Shown here: positions 33,715 to 46,200 of the stretch, piece by piece | Layout of the letters: every line of letters starts with the position of its first letter | How positions within the stretch are numbered: the first letter of the stretch is position 1 | Assembly (NCBI RefSeq): GCF_018143015.1 | Contig: NC_054754.1 | Location: 23,114,758-23,178,757 of the forward strand | Reading direction: 5' to 3' | Source: Lytechinus variegatus | Lineage: Eukaryota > Echinodermata > Echinoidea > Temnopleuroida > Toxopneustidae | DNA: 64,000 bases | Notes under the pieces: generated by a model | What the model saw: only the letters and a program-made list of their open reading frames with translations | The model's database searches: none | Told to the model about the DNA's origin: nothing | Position numbers and translations under genes: made by a program

Positions 33715-34302
33715 TAAAGGAATGGTCCGGGCTGAAAGTTTTTATAGCTTAATAAATAGAGTAGAATTCGCTGAGCAAAATGCTGAAAATGTCAAAATCG
33801 AATAATAACAAAGTTGTTGAATTTAAAGTTTAGCAATATTTTGTGAAAGTAGTCGACATGAATATTCATTGGGTGGGCTGATGTCACATCCCCACTTGTT
33901 CTTACATGTATGTATTTTAACATATGAAATTAGGTTTATTCATTTTTTTCCTCTAAGAACTAGAAAAATTGGATTGACAACTGATTTAGTGCATTAGATA
34001 TTTATTGCTGCAACTTATTTCATTATAAGGGAGACATATTATTCATACAAGTATGAAATAATGAAAAAAATTATGATTTTATGTAATAACATAAGAAAAC
34101 AGAAAGTGGGGACGTGACATCATCAGCCTACCTAATGAATATTTATGACTGACTGTTTTCACAAACTATTGCTAAACTTTAAACTTCAAATACTTTATTA
34201 GATGTTATCCGATATTGATGAAATTTTTAGCATTTGCTCAGTGAATTCTACTCTATGTATTAAGATATAAATATTTTCAGCCCGGACCATCCCCTGAAAT
34301 GT
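33715..34302. mobile_element. Foldback MITE (GGAATGGTCCGGGCTGAAAG ends)
   Basis: Left 'ggaatggtccgggctgaaag' pairs with right 'tttcagcccggaccatcccc', and arms of about 190 bp continue inward ('tagagtagaattc', 'atgaatattcattgggtggg'). It follows a TTAA at 33715. It is intergenic. Confidence 0.75.
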
Positions 34303-34319
34303 CCTCAAAAACTTATTCT

Positions 34320-35470
34320 TTGAGGCAACCATTTCCTTCAAAATCACCCCAAATCTGCCACAAGAATCATCATTTTTATTCTACCATAGTTTCTCAACCC
34401 CATGATTGATTAAAGACCTGATGAGAAAGTCCAATAAAAAAAATTTTAACAGATGAAGCCTTATGCTACTATTGTTGTGCATTATTTGACGTGCACCAAG
34501 AAAAGTTAGCTCTAAATAATCTGAATAGCTCAAAGACTGAAAATAGCCCTCCTAAATAATTCCTCACCCGGAAATATTCGCTATATACTCGATATTCAAA
34601 TTTGAGTATGTGTAAGTTAACATGAACGATGATTCTGCAACATTGCATCAGAATTTAGTAAGGTTCACGTTAGAAGAGGGGGTTATAGTGGTGAAATTTC
34701 ATTGCACATGTAAATAAATGAAAAGCACTACCTGAGCTGTCAATATTTAAAAATAAAAGAAGTAAAACAGACACATCAAAGAAAATAGAGAAGAAAAAGT
34801 ATTCATGGCAAGTGAGTTGAATATTATTAAAGCTGTTTGGCTGAATTGATAAAAAAAAGGCAAAAAACAGGCCATGTCGTGTAGTGTCTGAATTACAATA
34901 CTGTCTTTCAAACAAATTGTCTATAAGATGGTGAAGGATGATTGCAATTATAATTTGATTATGTCCAAAGATTCAAACTGAAAGCACCATCATCTATTGG
35001 TGTTCAGATTCATCTTGAACTTTTAAAAAGTCAAATACATGGACAGATACCTATACGCAAGTCGAATCTCATAGAACAAAAAAAATCTGTTTAATTTGGG
35101 AAAAATCAACTGCCAGTAACAGATGTTATGCATATTCTGTTTGAGAAACATTTGTTATATTAACAAAGGCAAATAAAAAAAGTTTAGCCAATTAGATTGA
35201 GAGATTTCAGTGGCTTGCAAATGAAACCAAATGACCCATGCCCTGGGTCCTGTGACACCAAGGTTAGTGATTAACCAAATGCTTGATCGTACATTGTAGT
35301 CAATGCAATCAATCGTAAAAAAATGTTTTATGATGACTGGTAATTTTTCAATACATATAAACAAATATAATATCTACCCTCATATAATACCAATAGCCCC
35401 AAATTGATTTCAAGTCTGTGACATCAACATGATTTAGTATGGTAAAATGATTTTCCAGATAAGACAATTT
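34320..35470. other. Intergenic AT-rich stretch
   Basis: I see no gene. A fragment with 'ccctgggtcctgtgacacc' near 35240 resembles the end of short TIR elements. Confidence 0.5.
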
Positions 35471-35474
35471 AAAG

Positions 35475-35800
35475 ATAAATAACAGTTGTAACAATTTCTT
35501 CAATATGATTTTGTACAAATGCAATCAAATGACCATCCAAGTGTCTCTTTGTATAGATGAAAAGTATGTGGCAGAGGATTCTGGAAGAAACTGTAATTGT
35601 CGAGAAATACAGAGAATGAGCATGCGTTCCAGCCATATGTTAGCTTTTTTCAAAGCAACATTAATACACTGTCCCACGTGTGCTTATTGGTGTTGGCAAG
35701 CTTCGGTGTGGTCATTTTTCAGCTCAGATTTCGTGATTACATTAAGTTCAGTTTATGTAACTGTACATGTATGTAATCTCGAGTTCGGATGATAAAGAGA
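35475..35800 (+). mobile_element. TTAA-type element, degenerate copy
   Basis: It follows the order of 37497-37880: 'gatgaccatccaagtgtctcttt', 'gaggattctggaagaaactg', 'cactgtcccacgtg', 'tttcagctcagatttcgtgatt' and 'aagttcagtttatgtaactgta'. Both ends are decayed. Confidence 0.6.
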
Positions 35801-36076
35801 CAGTTAACCTTGAAATCGGCATTAAATGCATTGACATTCATTTATCTTTAACTTCACAGTTTTTCAAACATTTCTAGTTCCTACCTCATTCCAAGTACTG
35901 ACTGATGGTTTCGCTTTACTTTCTTTCAGTCCTCTTCATCTGTCTATCTCCGTCATCATCTTATTTTTTCTTAAGGCATAGTTCTTTCAAGGTTGCTCAC
36001 CTCTCTCTCAAAGGCATTTCCAATCATCTCATCTATCCAAATTATTCTCATCGATCAATTTGTCTTTGTCATTGTC

Positions 36077-36082
36077 TTTATT
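36077..36082 (-). terminator. Candidate poly(A) signal of DROSHA
   Basis: AATAAA on the minus strand, about 115 nt past the DROSHA stop codon, is the nearest hexamer seen. Confidence 0.35.
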
Positions 36083-36195
36083 TTCTCAAAGGAAGTGTTT
36101 CGACCTTATCCTTTCAAGGTTGCATGTCTTTTTCAAATGTCTCTTCCAAATCCTCATATTTCCATCATCTATCTATCTATCGCATCTGCTGAATG

Positions 36196-37260
36196 TCATC
36201 TCTCTGTTACTGGCTTGTTCTTTCCATGAATATTTCTATTCCTCTCTTCTCTACTATTGACATCTGTTGATGAGGGAGCATCGTCTTTCTTCTCTGCGGG
36301 TCTACCTTCTCCATCACTCTTATCATCCCTTCTCCTTCCATCATTTCTCTTTCTTTCATCTCTTCTTACATCATCTCTCCTTGTATCTCTCCTGTCATCA
36401 CTCCTCCTGTCGTTTGCTCTTTCGTCTCTTCTATCCTTCCTTTCCACTGTCTGATTTTCTTCTCTCCTCCTCTCTCCTCTTCCTTCGTCTCTCCGACCTT
36501 CCTCTTTCCTACGATCATCTCTCCTTTCTTCCCTCCTTCTTTCATCTCTCCTGCCATCATCCCTCCTCCTGTCATCTCTACTCTCTTCCCTCTCATCTCT
36601 CCTTCCCTCATCTTTCCTTCGATCATCTCTCCTTCCATCCTCTCTACTACCATCATCTCTCCTTCCATCCTCTCTCCGTCCGTCATCTCTCCGTCCGTCA
36701 TCTCTCCTTCCCTCATCTCTCCTACCACCATCTCTCCTACCCTCATCTCTCCTCCTCTCATCCCTATCTTCCCTTCTCCCATCCTCCCTTCTCCTTTCAT
36801 CCCTCCTTCCTTCACTCCTAGAAAAATCCACCCTTCCCTCATCCCTCCTTCCTCTTGAATCATCGCTTCTTCCTCTCCTCGCTCCACTATCTCCTTTCCC
36901 CTCCCCATTCCTCCTTCTCTCCTCCTCTTCCTTCATCCTTTCATCATCCATCATGGCCTCCCTCTGCTTCCGCAACATCGCGCACTTCCGCTGGAAATAA
37001 AGATGCGGGAAGTTCCCCTTCCTCAGGGCATTCTTGGCAGCTTCCATCTCGGCGTCCCTGATATTAGACGCTGTCCCCGTCGACATCCGCTTTGCCTTGA
37101 AGTAGACGGCTACCGAGTACTGACGGGAGTTTGTGGGCCCGCTCTGGCTGATGACCTTGTAGTAGGGTACGTCTGGTTCCTGACCTTCGACTCGTAAGGT
37201 CAAGCAGCACTGCTGGAGTTGGGACTTGGCATCGTTCCAGTGGTTTTTCTGGATGAAATC
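36196..37260 (-). CDS. DROSHA: DROSHA exon w18, dsRBD plus mixed-charge tail
   Basis: Encodes 354 residues. It begins [20 protein letters not shown] and the dsRBD continues to about [11 protein letters not shown] short basic/acidic helix follows, then about 240 residues of Arg-Asp/Glu-Gly repeats such as [10 protein letters not shown] and [10 protein letters not shown], ending KNKPVTER and a stop. The vertebrate protein ends about 40 residues after the dsRBD, so the tail is an extension. The + strand is a near-pure CT tract for about 650 bp. No splice donor interrupts the frame, so the tail is read through from the dsRBD with no shift. Confidence 0.92.
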   Translation of the reverse strand, partial: DFIQKNHWNDAKSQLQQCCLTLRVEGQEPDVPYYKVISQSGPTNSRQYSVAVYFKAKRMSTGTASNIRDAEMEAAKNALRKGNFPHLYFQRKCAMLRKQREAMMDDERMKEEEERRRNGEGKGDSGARRGRSDDSRGRRDEGRVDFSRSEGRRDERRREDGRREDRDERRRDEGRRDGGRRDEGRRDDGRRDDGRREDGRRDDGSREDGRRDDRRKDEGRRDEREESRDDRRRDDGRRDERRREERRDDRRKEEGRRDEGRGERRREENQTVERKDRRDERANDRRSDDRRDTRRDDVRRDERKRNDGRRRDDKSDGEGRPAEKKDDAPSSTDVNSREERNRNIHGKNKPVTER

Positions 37261-40200
37261 CTGGAATGGGTAAAAGTGGATCAAATTCTTTATCAGTTCT
37301 CAGTTGTGGATTATGCCTGAGTTAAGTAAGATGTACAATGCACCAAGCACATTTTATCTGATGCAATGTAATTTAGAGAACTACTTTTTGGTGGGAGTTT
37401 CTGCATTAATTGTACAATAAGATTACAAATTTACAGAAATGATAAAAATTAAAGAAATATTGATTTTCTGGTTATGAGTGCATCACAAAAGAGTTTTAAA
37501 GGTAAATGCCAGTTTTGGTAACGATATCAAAATGAGTTTGTACAGAATCCAATGAAATGACCACCAAAGTGTCTGTTTGTATAAATGAAACGCATATGCC
37601 AAAGGATTCTGGAAGAAATTGTGTAATTGCTGAGAAATCAGCAAATAAGCACAGGATTCAGGTAGAGCGTCGGGCCCGACGCTCTAAGCAATAATTATAC
37701 ATTGTCCCACGTGCGCTTATCTGTGTTAGGATCTCGGTGTGAACATTTTTCAGTGTAGATTTCACAAAGTTCAGTTAATGTAACTGTACCAGATCTAGAT
37801 CCTCGATGATATACTGACAAGCCTTGTTTTACAGACTTTCTCATGAAATCAGCGATTACTGCAACTACTGGAATTTCTCTTTAATGGCAAAAGTTGGATC
37901 AACTACACAAAGAGATTTTGCAAAAATATAAGGGGAAGACACAACAGGAATGGATACAAAGGGATATAACAATATACAACCATGAGAAACCTCTGTGTTT
38001 ACCTTTAGCCGAGGATAAAATACTACACCGCAGAACGTTTCCACAACATCGAGTCCATGGTCTACGTACATGGCACCAATCAAAGCTGAGATGAATAAAG
38101 AAAAAGGACAGGATTCCTCCATTACTATCAGTTTGAAAATTGACCCCTGCATTCCACATGTTGAAGGTCAACATGAAATCCTTCAAAGTAAGCTCTTCCA
38201 TAAAGATCATCATATTTGGCAGATTTCATTTAGCTTCCCTCCCCCCCCCTGTTCCAAGATCTGGCCGTTGGCTACGCGATCAAGATGAAAATCAGGAGGT
38301 ACATTACCCTAAGCATAATCTACAAAATTAAATACTTATCTGTTCTAAAATTGTTCAAAATACTAGTTTCTGCATAAAATAAAATATTCATTCAAATATA
38401 TACAATATGTATCCATTTAGAAAGCTCCAAACCTGCCAAATTTGGGTCTAGAGGATTCTTATAAAAAAATGGCAGTACAAATAAAACATTCTCATCTATT
38501 TCATTATATCTAAAATTTCTATATCACCTTCAACAAGATCAGCCAGGATCTTCATAGGAACATTGTTCTCATTCCTGGGTCTGATCTTGGGCTCTATGAT
38601 GTACTCAACGAGACCAAGTTCCTGGGCTATGATAGACTGGGTCTTGTTGTTGACCAAAGAACTCCTCAAGAGCTGTAACGACAAGAAGTGCAATCCAATG
38701 AGGATTAACAAGAATGATCGAATGTTAGGTACGAGGATCGGTTGTTAATTTTAACCTAATATGGGAGGGGACGTAGTAATGAAATAAAGGAACACATGCA
38801 TTAACCCTCAAGGCCTGGTCCCACTGGCCGACGAACACACAACATATTCATAACGGATACAGCGAACAAGCAAAATTTGTGGGTGGCTCCATCTGCTTCA
38901 GACAATGGGCAAACTGGGCATACAATAAAATCACAGCGGACGGATGCTGGATGGACATAAAGCGTATGAAACATGTATGCAAAGGGTACACAACGGATAC
39001 ATAATGCTTTCAAACGGATAACAAGATTATTTAGTATTTAAAGCCGGGGTAATAATAATAGCAGGGCCAGCTGCAGGAACAGTATTTGTAAATGAGGTTG
39101 GCTACCCTGGGTAGTAATAATAATAATATGAACATTTGTCATGCGCCGGTATCCATCATAAAAAGATGCTCATGGTGCAAATGGGTAAATATGCTATTAT
39201 CATTATTATTATTGTTATCATTAACATTATCATCATCATCATCGTCATCTTTTTCATTATTATCATCGTCATCATTATCATTATTATCATTATTATTATT
39301 ATTATTATTGCAAATACTACTGATTGTATACAACACACTTCTTGGTCGAGCTCCTGGCATGAAAGAACAGGATGTCATCACTTACTGATAAGTGTCCTTC
39401 GTGATGATACGGGAAGTGTTTGTAGAGGTATGAGGACACAACAAGCTGCAGCACAGAATCACCAAGGAACTCAAGCCTTTGATTGGAGCCCCTGACAAAG
39501 AGGAAAATGAAACAAAAATAATTTCCTGTGATTTCTTTTTCACAAATTTTGCGACTTGCTGGATGCAAAAATTTCGCTTCCTGGTATTACTGCACAAAAT
39601 GATTGTGAATGAAAGAAATTAACAAAAACACATTCTCCCGAAATTCCCGCCTCGAAGTAAAATCATGAAAATATGTAGCTTCGAAATATGTGGCATGTCC
39701 AGTATCGATGAAATTTCACAAGTCATGGGCCGGGATAACATGTTTTTTGTTTTGATTGAAATAATAGCCACCAAAACAGATTGCAATCAGTTAATGCTTT
39801 ATGCAAGTTTGATGAAGGATCTACCTACATGTATAACACAATAAAAGGTAAATGCCAGTTGTGGTAACGGTAACAGAATCCAATGAAATGACCACCAAAG
39901 TGTCTGTTTGTATACATAAAAAATATGTGCCAAAAAATTCTGGAAGAAATTGTGTAATTGCTGAGAAATTAGCAAATAAGCACAGGATCCGGGTCAAGCG
40001 TCGGGCCGACATTCAAAGCAATACATGTAATAATACACTTATCTGTGTTGGTGATCTTCAGTGTGAACATTTTTCAGCGTATATTTCAAGATTTCACAAA
40101 GTTCAGTTTATGTAACTGTACCAGATCTAGATCCTCGATGATATACTGAAAATTAAGCCTGGTTTTACAGACTTTCTCATGAAATCACTGTTTACTGCAA

Positions 40201-43200
40201 CTACTGGCATTTCTCTTTAATCAACAGGCATTAAAGTATAAAATTTATGCAGGGCAAGGCCACCGTTCAAAAGGACACATAATCATACATGTAAATCAAA
40301 TGGAGAAAATATTTTGGTGGTCATTTCATTGGATTCTGCACAAACTCATTTTGAATCATTACCACGACTGGCATTTACATGTTTATTTGAATTTGACAAC
40401 TCTCCCTAAGGCCCATTTATCAGGGAATTGTGGTTTTCTCCCATGGTACCCATTCCCCTGGGGCAGTAATCTACTCCTCATTCACCTTTCACCTCACCTG
40501 GGTCGAGTGCAGCACAGTGTGGATAAATTTTTTGCTGAAGGAAAATATGAAATGGGTACGATTTGAACCCAAGACCCTCTGTTTCAAAGGCGAGAGTCAG
40601 AACCACTAGACCACGACGCACCCACTTGTAACCAAGGTAGTATATTGTTTTATTTCCTCATAAAAGAAAACTAGAATTTGAAGTAAAACGTTTGAAAGAA
40701 ATTACATTTTAGCTACTTTATGTATTGGGGTACATGGAAAAGTAATCCTTGCCTTACATCACAATAACATCACATATGCGGCCAATTTGAATCTCCTTGG
40801 GTGTAGTGATTACCAATATTTACAACTTTTAAAAATTCATAACTTTCTTAATATTGTTTGTCTGATATTGTCCAGACTTTCACCTATCAACTTGTCTGAT
40901 TTTTCTTTTTCCTCTAAAAATAAGTTTACATTTGAGTCGGATTCCCCTTTTAATGTGGTGATTTTCAATCAGGATTTTATCAGCAGGGACAGTTTCATAG
41001 AATACATACTGTGTCAGATTGGTATAGCCCACAGATCTCTGGGTAAACGCCCTGGCAAGAAGCCGAATGTGCCGGAACCGCATCCCAGTGTCTTCCTCAA
41101 AGACTGTCAGTTTCTGGGAAAAAATGGAAATAAATTACATGTAAGATATTTTAGTGGATATTTAATCAGTAGCAAAGATATGATATTATTAGGGCGAAGT
41201 CGAACTGGCATGGTCAACAGTAACCAACCGATGCTGCCCGTCGAAAACAGGAAATAATTTAACAGAGATGCTAACCTGATCAAGAACATTTCAGTATGTT
41301 AAAGGCTGAAAATCAGTATATTGGTAAGAAAACCATTATTATCACAGAAATACACTGTACCATAATACAACAACAAATAAACTAAAACTTTAGAAATCAG
41401 TAATTTGCATGAAACCACCAATGTCCTTTCTGATTTTTTTCAGTAAAAAATGTAATTACTGGAAACCAGTGCTACTTGACAGATCTGATATATTAGTGGA
41501 TAAATGCATGACTAACAGTAGCAAGGATGTGATATTATTAGGGCTAAGTGGAATTGACTGTCCAACAGTGTCCAACCGATGCTGCTGTTCAACGGCGCAA
41601 TTTCTTCTAGACAGTGGATTAGTCTCTGGACTTTGAAACAGAGGGTCATGGGTTCAATTCCCAGCCATGGCGTAATTTCCTTCAGCAAGAAACTGATCCA
41701 CAATGTGCTGCACTCAACCCAGGTGAGGTAAATGGGTACCGGTAGGAAGTAATTCCTCAAGAAGCTGTGTGCGCTGTGAACGCCTAGCTTAGCCGGGTAA
41801 TATAGGAGCACCTTGAGCACCTATCAAGCTGGACATGTGCGCAATATAAATATCCTATATTATTATTATATTTATTGCGGGTGAGTTGCGGGCTATCACC
41901 CTTAAGGCTTGCACGGAATGATGTGAGAGAGCCTTTAAAATTTAGATAAGTTAAAAATAACAAGGTCTTACCTGTAACACTTCTGAATTCTTGATCAGGT
42001 GTCGGTCTGTGTCGGGGAAATCAGCCTAATATTTTTTTTTAATGAAGACAGAAGAGCATGATTATATTCATATAATATTGACTGGCCTTGAGGGGAACAT
42101 CAAATATATTGCCCGCAACAGAATCTTATTCTCATGTTATCATATGTGCTCAAATTTCAGCTATTTTAAAAGATGAAATATTGAAAAAAAAAGAACTTCT
42201 TTGTCACCCCCCCCCCCCTGAATAAGCAAGTGGCTTCAGACATTGGACATCAGGCAACATTGCACCTGTAGTCTCTTTAGTTTTGCTTTAGAAATGATCA
42301 GCTGCTTGAATAACTTATTACCCATTGGAACTCCAGTCTTAAAAACTCCTTGGTGTAAATTACAGCCTTTTGAAACAGCCCTTGGATCACTTACAAGGTG
42401 TAAGATTCTCCTTTTATTTTCACCAAATGGAATTATTTTCTTTACTAACCTGTAAGGGGTCTTTGGGATGTTTTAACCAGATATTTTGAAAATGTTCTTC
42501 CTCGAACAGCAATTTGCCAAAGATCTCCCGACAAAGCTCCAGCCCTGCCTCCAGGTATATTGCGCCAAAGACCGCCTCCAAGCAATTTGCCATCGCATGT
42601 CGAAGGTCATAGGGTCGGCAGAGGTCAGGCCCATGGGCATAGAGCATGTACTTATCAAGTTCAAGTTTCTAAAAAATAGAACAAGCAATAGGAAGAGCTT
42701 TTAAAGTTATAGGTGGTAGATACACAATGAGCCTCAGACTGAGTGAGCATCATCATCATCATTGTCATCATCATCAGCATCATCAACATCATCATCATTA
42801 CCATCATCATTATCATCATCATCATCACCATCATCATCATCACCATTACCATCACCATCATCATCATCATCACCATCATCATCAACATCATCATAATCAT
42901 CACCATCATCATCACCATTATCATCATCATTATCATCATCACCATCATCACCATCATCATCATCATCACCATCATCATCACCATCATCAACATCATCATC
43001 ACCATCATCATCATCAACATCATCATCATCATCACCATCATCAACATCATCATCATCATCACCATCATCATCAACATCATCATAATCATCACCATCATCA
43101 TCACCATTATCATCATCACCATCATCACCATCATCATCATCATCATCATCACCATCATCATCACCATCATCAACATCATCATCATCATCACCATCATCAT

Positions 43201-46200
43201 CATCAACATCATCATCATCATCACCATCATCAACATCATCATCATCATCATCACCATCATCATCAACATCATCATAATCATCACCATCATCATCACCATT
43301 ATCATCATCACCATTATCATCATCACCATCATCACCATCATCACCATCATCATCATCATCACCATCACCATCACCATCCACATTATCACCACCATCATCA
43401 CCATCCCCATCCTCTTACCTTTGCCAAGACCGACAGATGTTGGTTCTGGACTAGTGCCATACGATACGTCGCCAACCCACCCTCCTCCAGGTCTGGGAAC
43501 AGGTGATAGAGGTGAGTACTGGAAAGGAACTCGATCACTGCATCCCCGAGGAACTCCAGACGCTCGTAGTGCTTGATGTGGGACGGCAGCTCGTCGTTTG
43601 AAGCCATCAGAGACATGATGCGGTACAGCTGATTGATTCCTGCAAATGAAATTCAAGACATATCACGGGAAGTTCGGAAAGAACATTCCTTCACTCAAAT
43701 GTTCAGAGTACCCAATCATGCTTCGTCCTCTGTTTAATTTAGACCGTGGTCTAACTTTGTGCTAAATTTATGGGACGCCAAACATGTCATAATTTATTCA
43801 CATGGCATGTTTCTTATGTTTAGTGTGCTTTTTCCCAATTCTTTATTGGTGACGATAACTATCTTATCCTTACAAGACAGTTAAGAATGATTTGAAAGTA
43901 AAATGAGCTGATACTATGAATCTCTACTGTTAGAAATTTACCTCACAATTGACTATCCAACGTTCTACCATAGATTTAGATCAGAGTTTAAATTAAACTC
44001 AACTTCAAAATACGGGTCTCTGTCCCTCTCAACCCGGGCGTTAAATGGCTACCCGGTAGGATGTGTGAACGTATGTAATATGCATAGTAATAGAGTCTTG
44101 GAACTCTAGTTGGATTGCTTCCCAGGGAGTGGAAAAGGTGCATATATTGTGTGCGAGCATGCCAGGATCAGATGACGGGGGTAATAATAATTACAATGTA
44201 TATTGCTTAGAAACACCATCAAGGGGGTGTCGTGGTCTAGCGATTAAGACTCTTGTCTTTCAATCTGAAGGACATGGGTTCAATTCTCAGCCATGGCGTG
44301 TTTTCCCTCAGCAAGAAATTTACCCACATTGTGCTGCACTCCACCCAGGCGAGTTAGATTGGTACCGGCAGGAAGTAATTCCTCAAAAAGCTGTGAGCAT
44401 CAGAATTGCTAGACTAGCTTAGCCAGGGTAACATAGCAGCGCCTTGAGCACCTGACAGGGGGGATAAGTGCGCTTTATAAATCCTATATTATTATTATCA
44501 CTAAACACAAAATATTATTTGCAAGACATTATGAATGACCCCAGAGAGGAAAAAAAAACACTTAACCATTCCACGTACCTTTCTTTCTTTCTTTTGCAAG
44601 GACCTTCTTGTGTTCTGTGTGATCCTGTCTGCAGCGGATACCACAGTTGTACAGAGAGTTCCTCACATGGTCGGGGGTGGTTCCAAAGTACAGCTTGTAA
44701 GACGGATGTGTCATAGCATACTATGATGGGGGGGGGGACAAGAAGTCAGTAGACTTGTTAAATACTATATTGAAACAATAAAATGTTATATACAGTCAAG
44801 GCCAGAAGTTTACATACACCCATGGAATTCAGTGAAATTTGTTCCTTGCCAAACATTGTAAATTTACTATATCTTCAGAAATATAAATACTACCATGACT
44901 AATTTGGTATCAAATGAAAGAGCATATTAAGCTAGAGCTTTCACATGATTGGGATGCCATTGGGATTAAAGTACATTTCAGGTGGAATTTTCTTTCTTCA
45001 TATAAATATAAAAATGCAAAATCTATGATTTATACAACATTTTCTATCATGATGCCACCATTGAACAAAAGAGTGTAATCTGGAATGTTCATGTTGAGAA
45101 GTAACTAGCATAAATATGAAGTTTTTATTTTTAATTTGTCTAAAATATGAAGTTTTTATTTTTAATTTGTCTAAAATATGAAGATTTTTGGGGAAAAATG
45201 ACACCTAAATATTTGTCAGCTCCTGGTGACAAATCAATGTGATGAAGGGGCATGATATAATCATTTGTTTGATATCAAATTTGTCTTGATAGCACAAATA
45301 TCCAGTGGTCCAGCAGTCCAGTGGGTGCTTAAGCTATACTCTGTTATGTTTATTATGTGTTGTGCTACACTGTACCAATTTCTTATAATTTTCATTGCCG
45401 AAATAAATAATAATAATAATATCTTTATATAAGATACAGTAAATTTTATGTTTGGCAAGTGTCAACTTTTCTTTGAACTTCTACTCTCAACTGTAAATGC
45501 TAAAACTTAAGTACTGTATGATGGAAAGAAATTAATTGGATTAGGGGAGCGTACTGTCTAACACTAGGTTGTCTCTTAATAACTGTGTACTATGCATGGC
45601 TAGTATTAAAATTACCTTCTGAGATAACAATTAGTAATACAGAGAATAGATTACCCCTATAATAATTTTATTTGTGTATAAGATGTTTTCTGAGGGCAAA
45701 GGTACCTGTTTAGTTACACGGTGACACAATTATTGTGATACGAGTGGATCGAGCAGTGAATTAGTTGATTACAATTCAAGTGGGTCTATATAACAAGACT
45801 ACGCTCCTCAGAAAGTTTATAACCTTGCCAGATATGAGGTGGGGCTATTTAAGGCAGCTGGTTCAAGTGCCCTTTAAAATATACAAATATGTAGTAGGCT
45901 TTACATTTGTATTATTAAAGGCATACCAAATTCAAATATCCTGATACTACACGGACACCATGTCCACTAAACAGCATCATCCACTGTTTTGCTTAATAAC
46001 TTAATGAACAATTAAGCTAAATGACCCCGAATTTCCTGTAAAATGTATAGTCTTAATACAAATGTATAAAGCCTACAAACAATAAATGTATAGTATAATT
46101 AGTATTGATTTATGTCACAATTTGTGCCTGAACTGCACGGAAAGACCCACATGTGCGTATGAATGCTTTTGCTGATACTTACCCTTAGGAGCATGGGGTC

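Noticed and set aside
36257-36821. 184-codon Ser/His/Leu-rich frame on the + strand
   Set aside because: Shadow of the DROSHA mixed-charge tail in a polypyrimidine strand; the minus frame is continuous with a recognisable dsRBD.
42735-43410. CRISPR-like array
   Set aside because: No constant-length repeat/spacer pattern, eukaryotic context; it is a microsatellite.
42661-43656. Long poly-Met, poly-His, poly-Ile and poly-Asp frames
   Set aside because: All frames of a (CAT)n microsatellite are open. The only real coding part is DROSHA exon w11 at the right edge.
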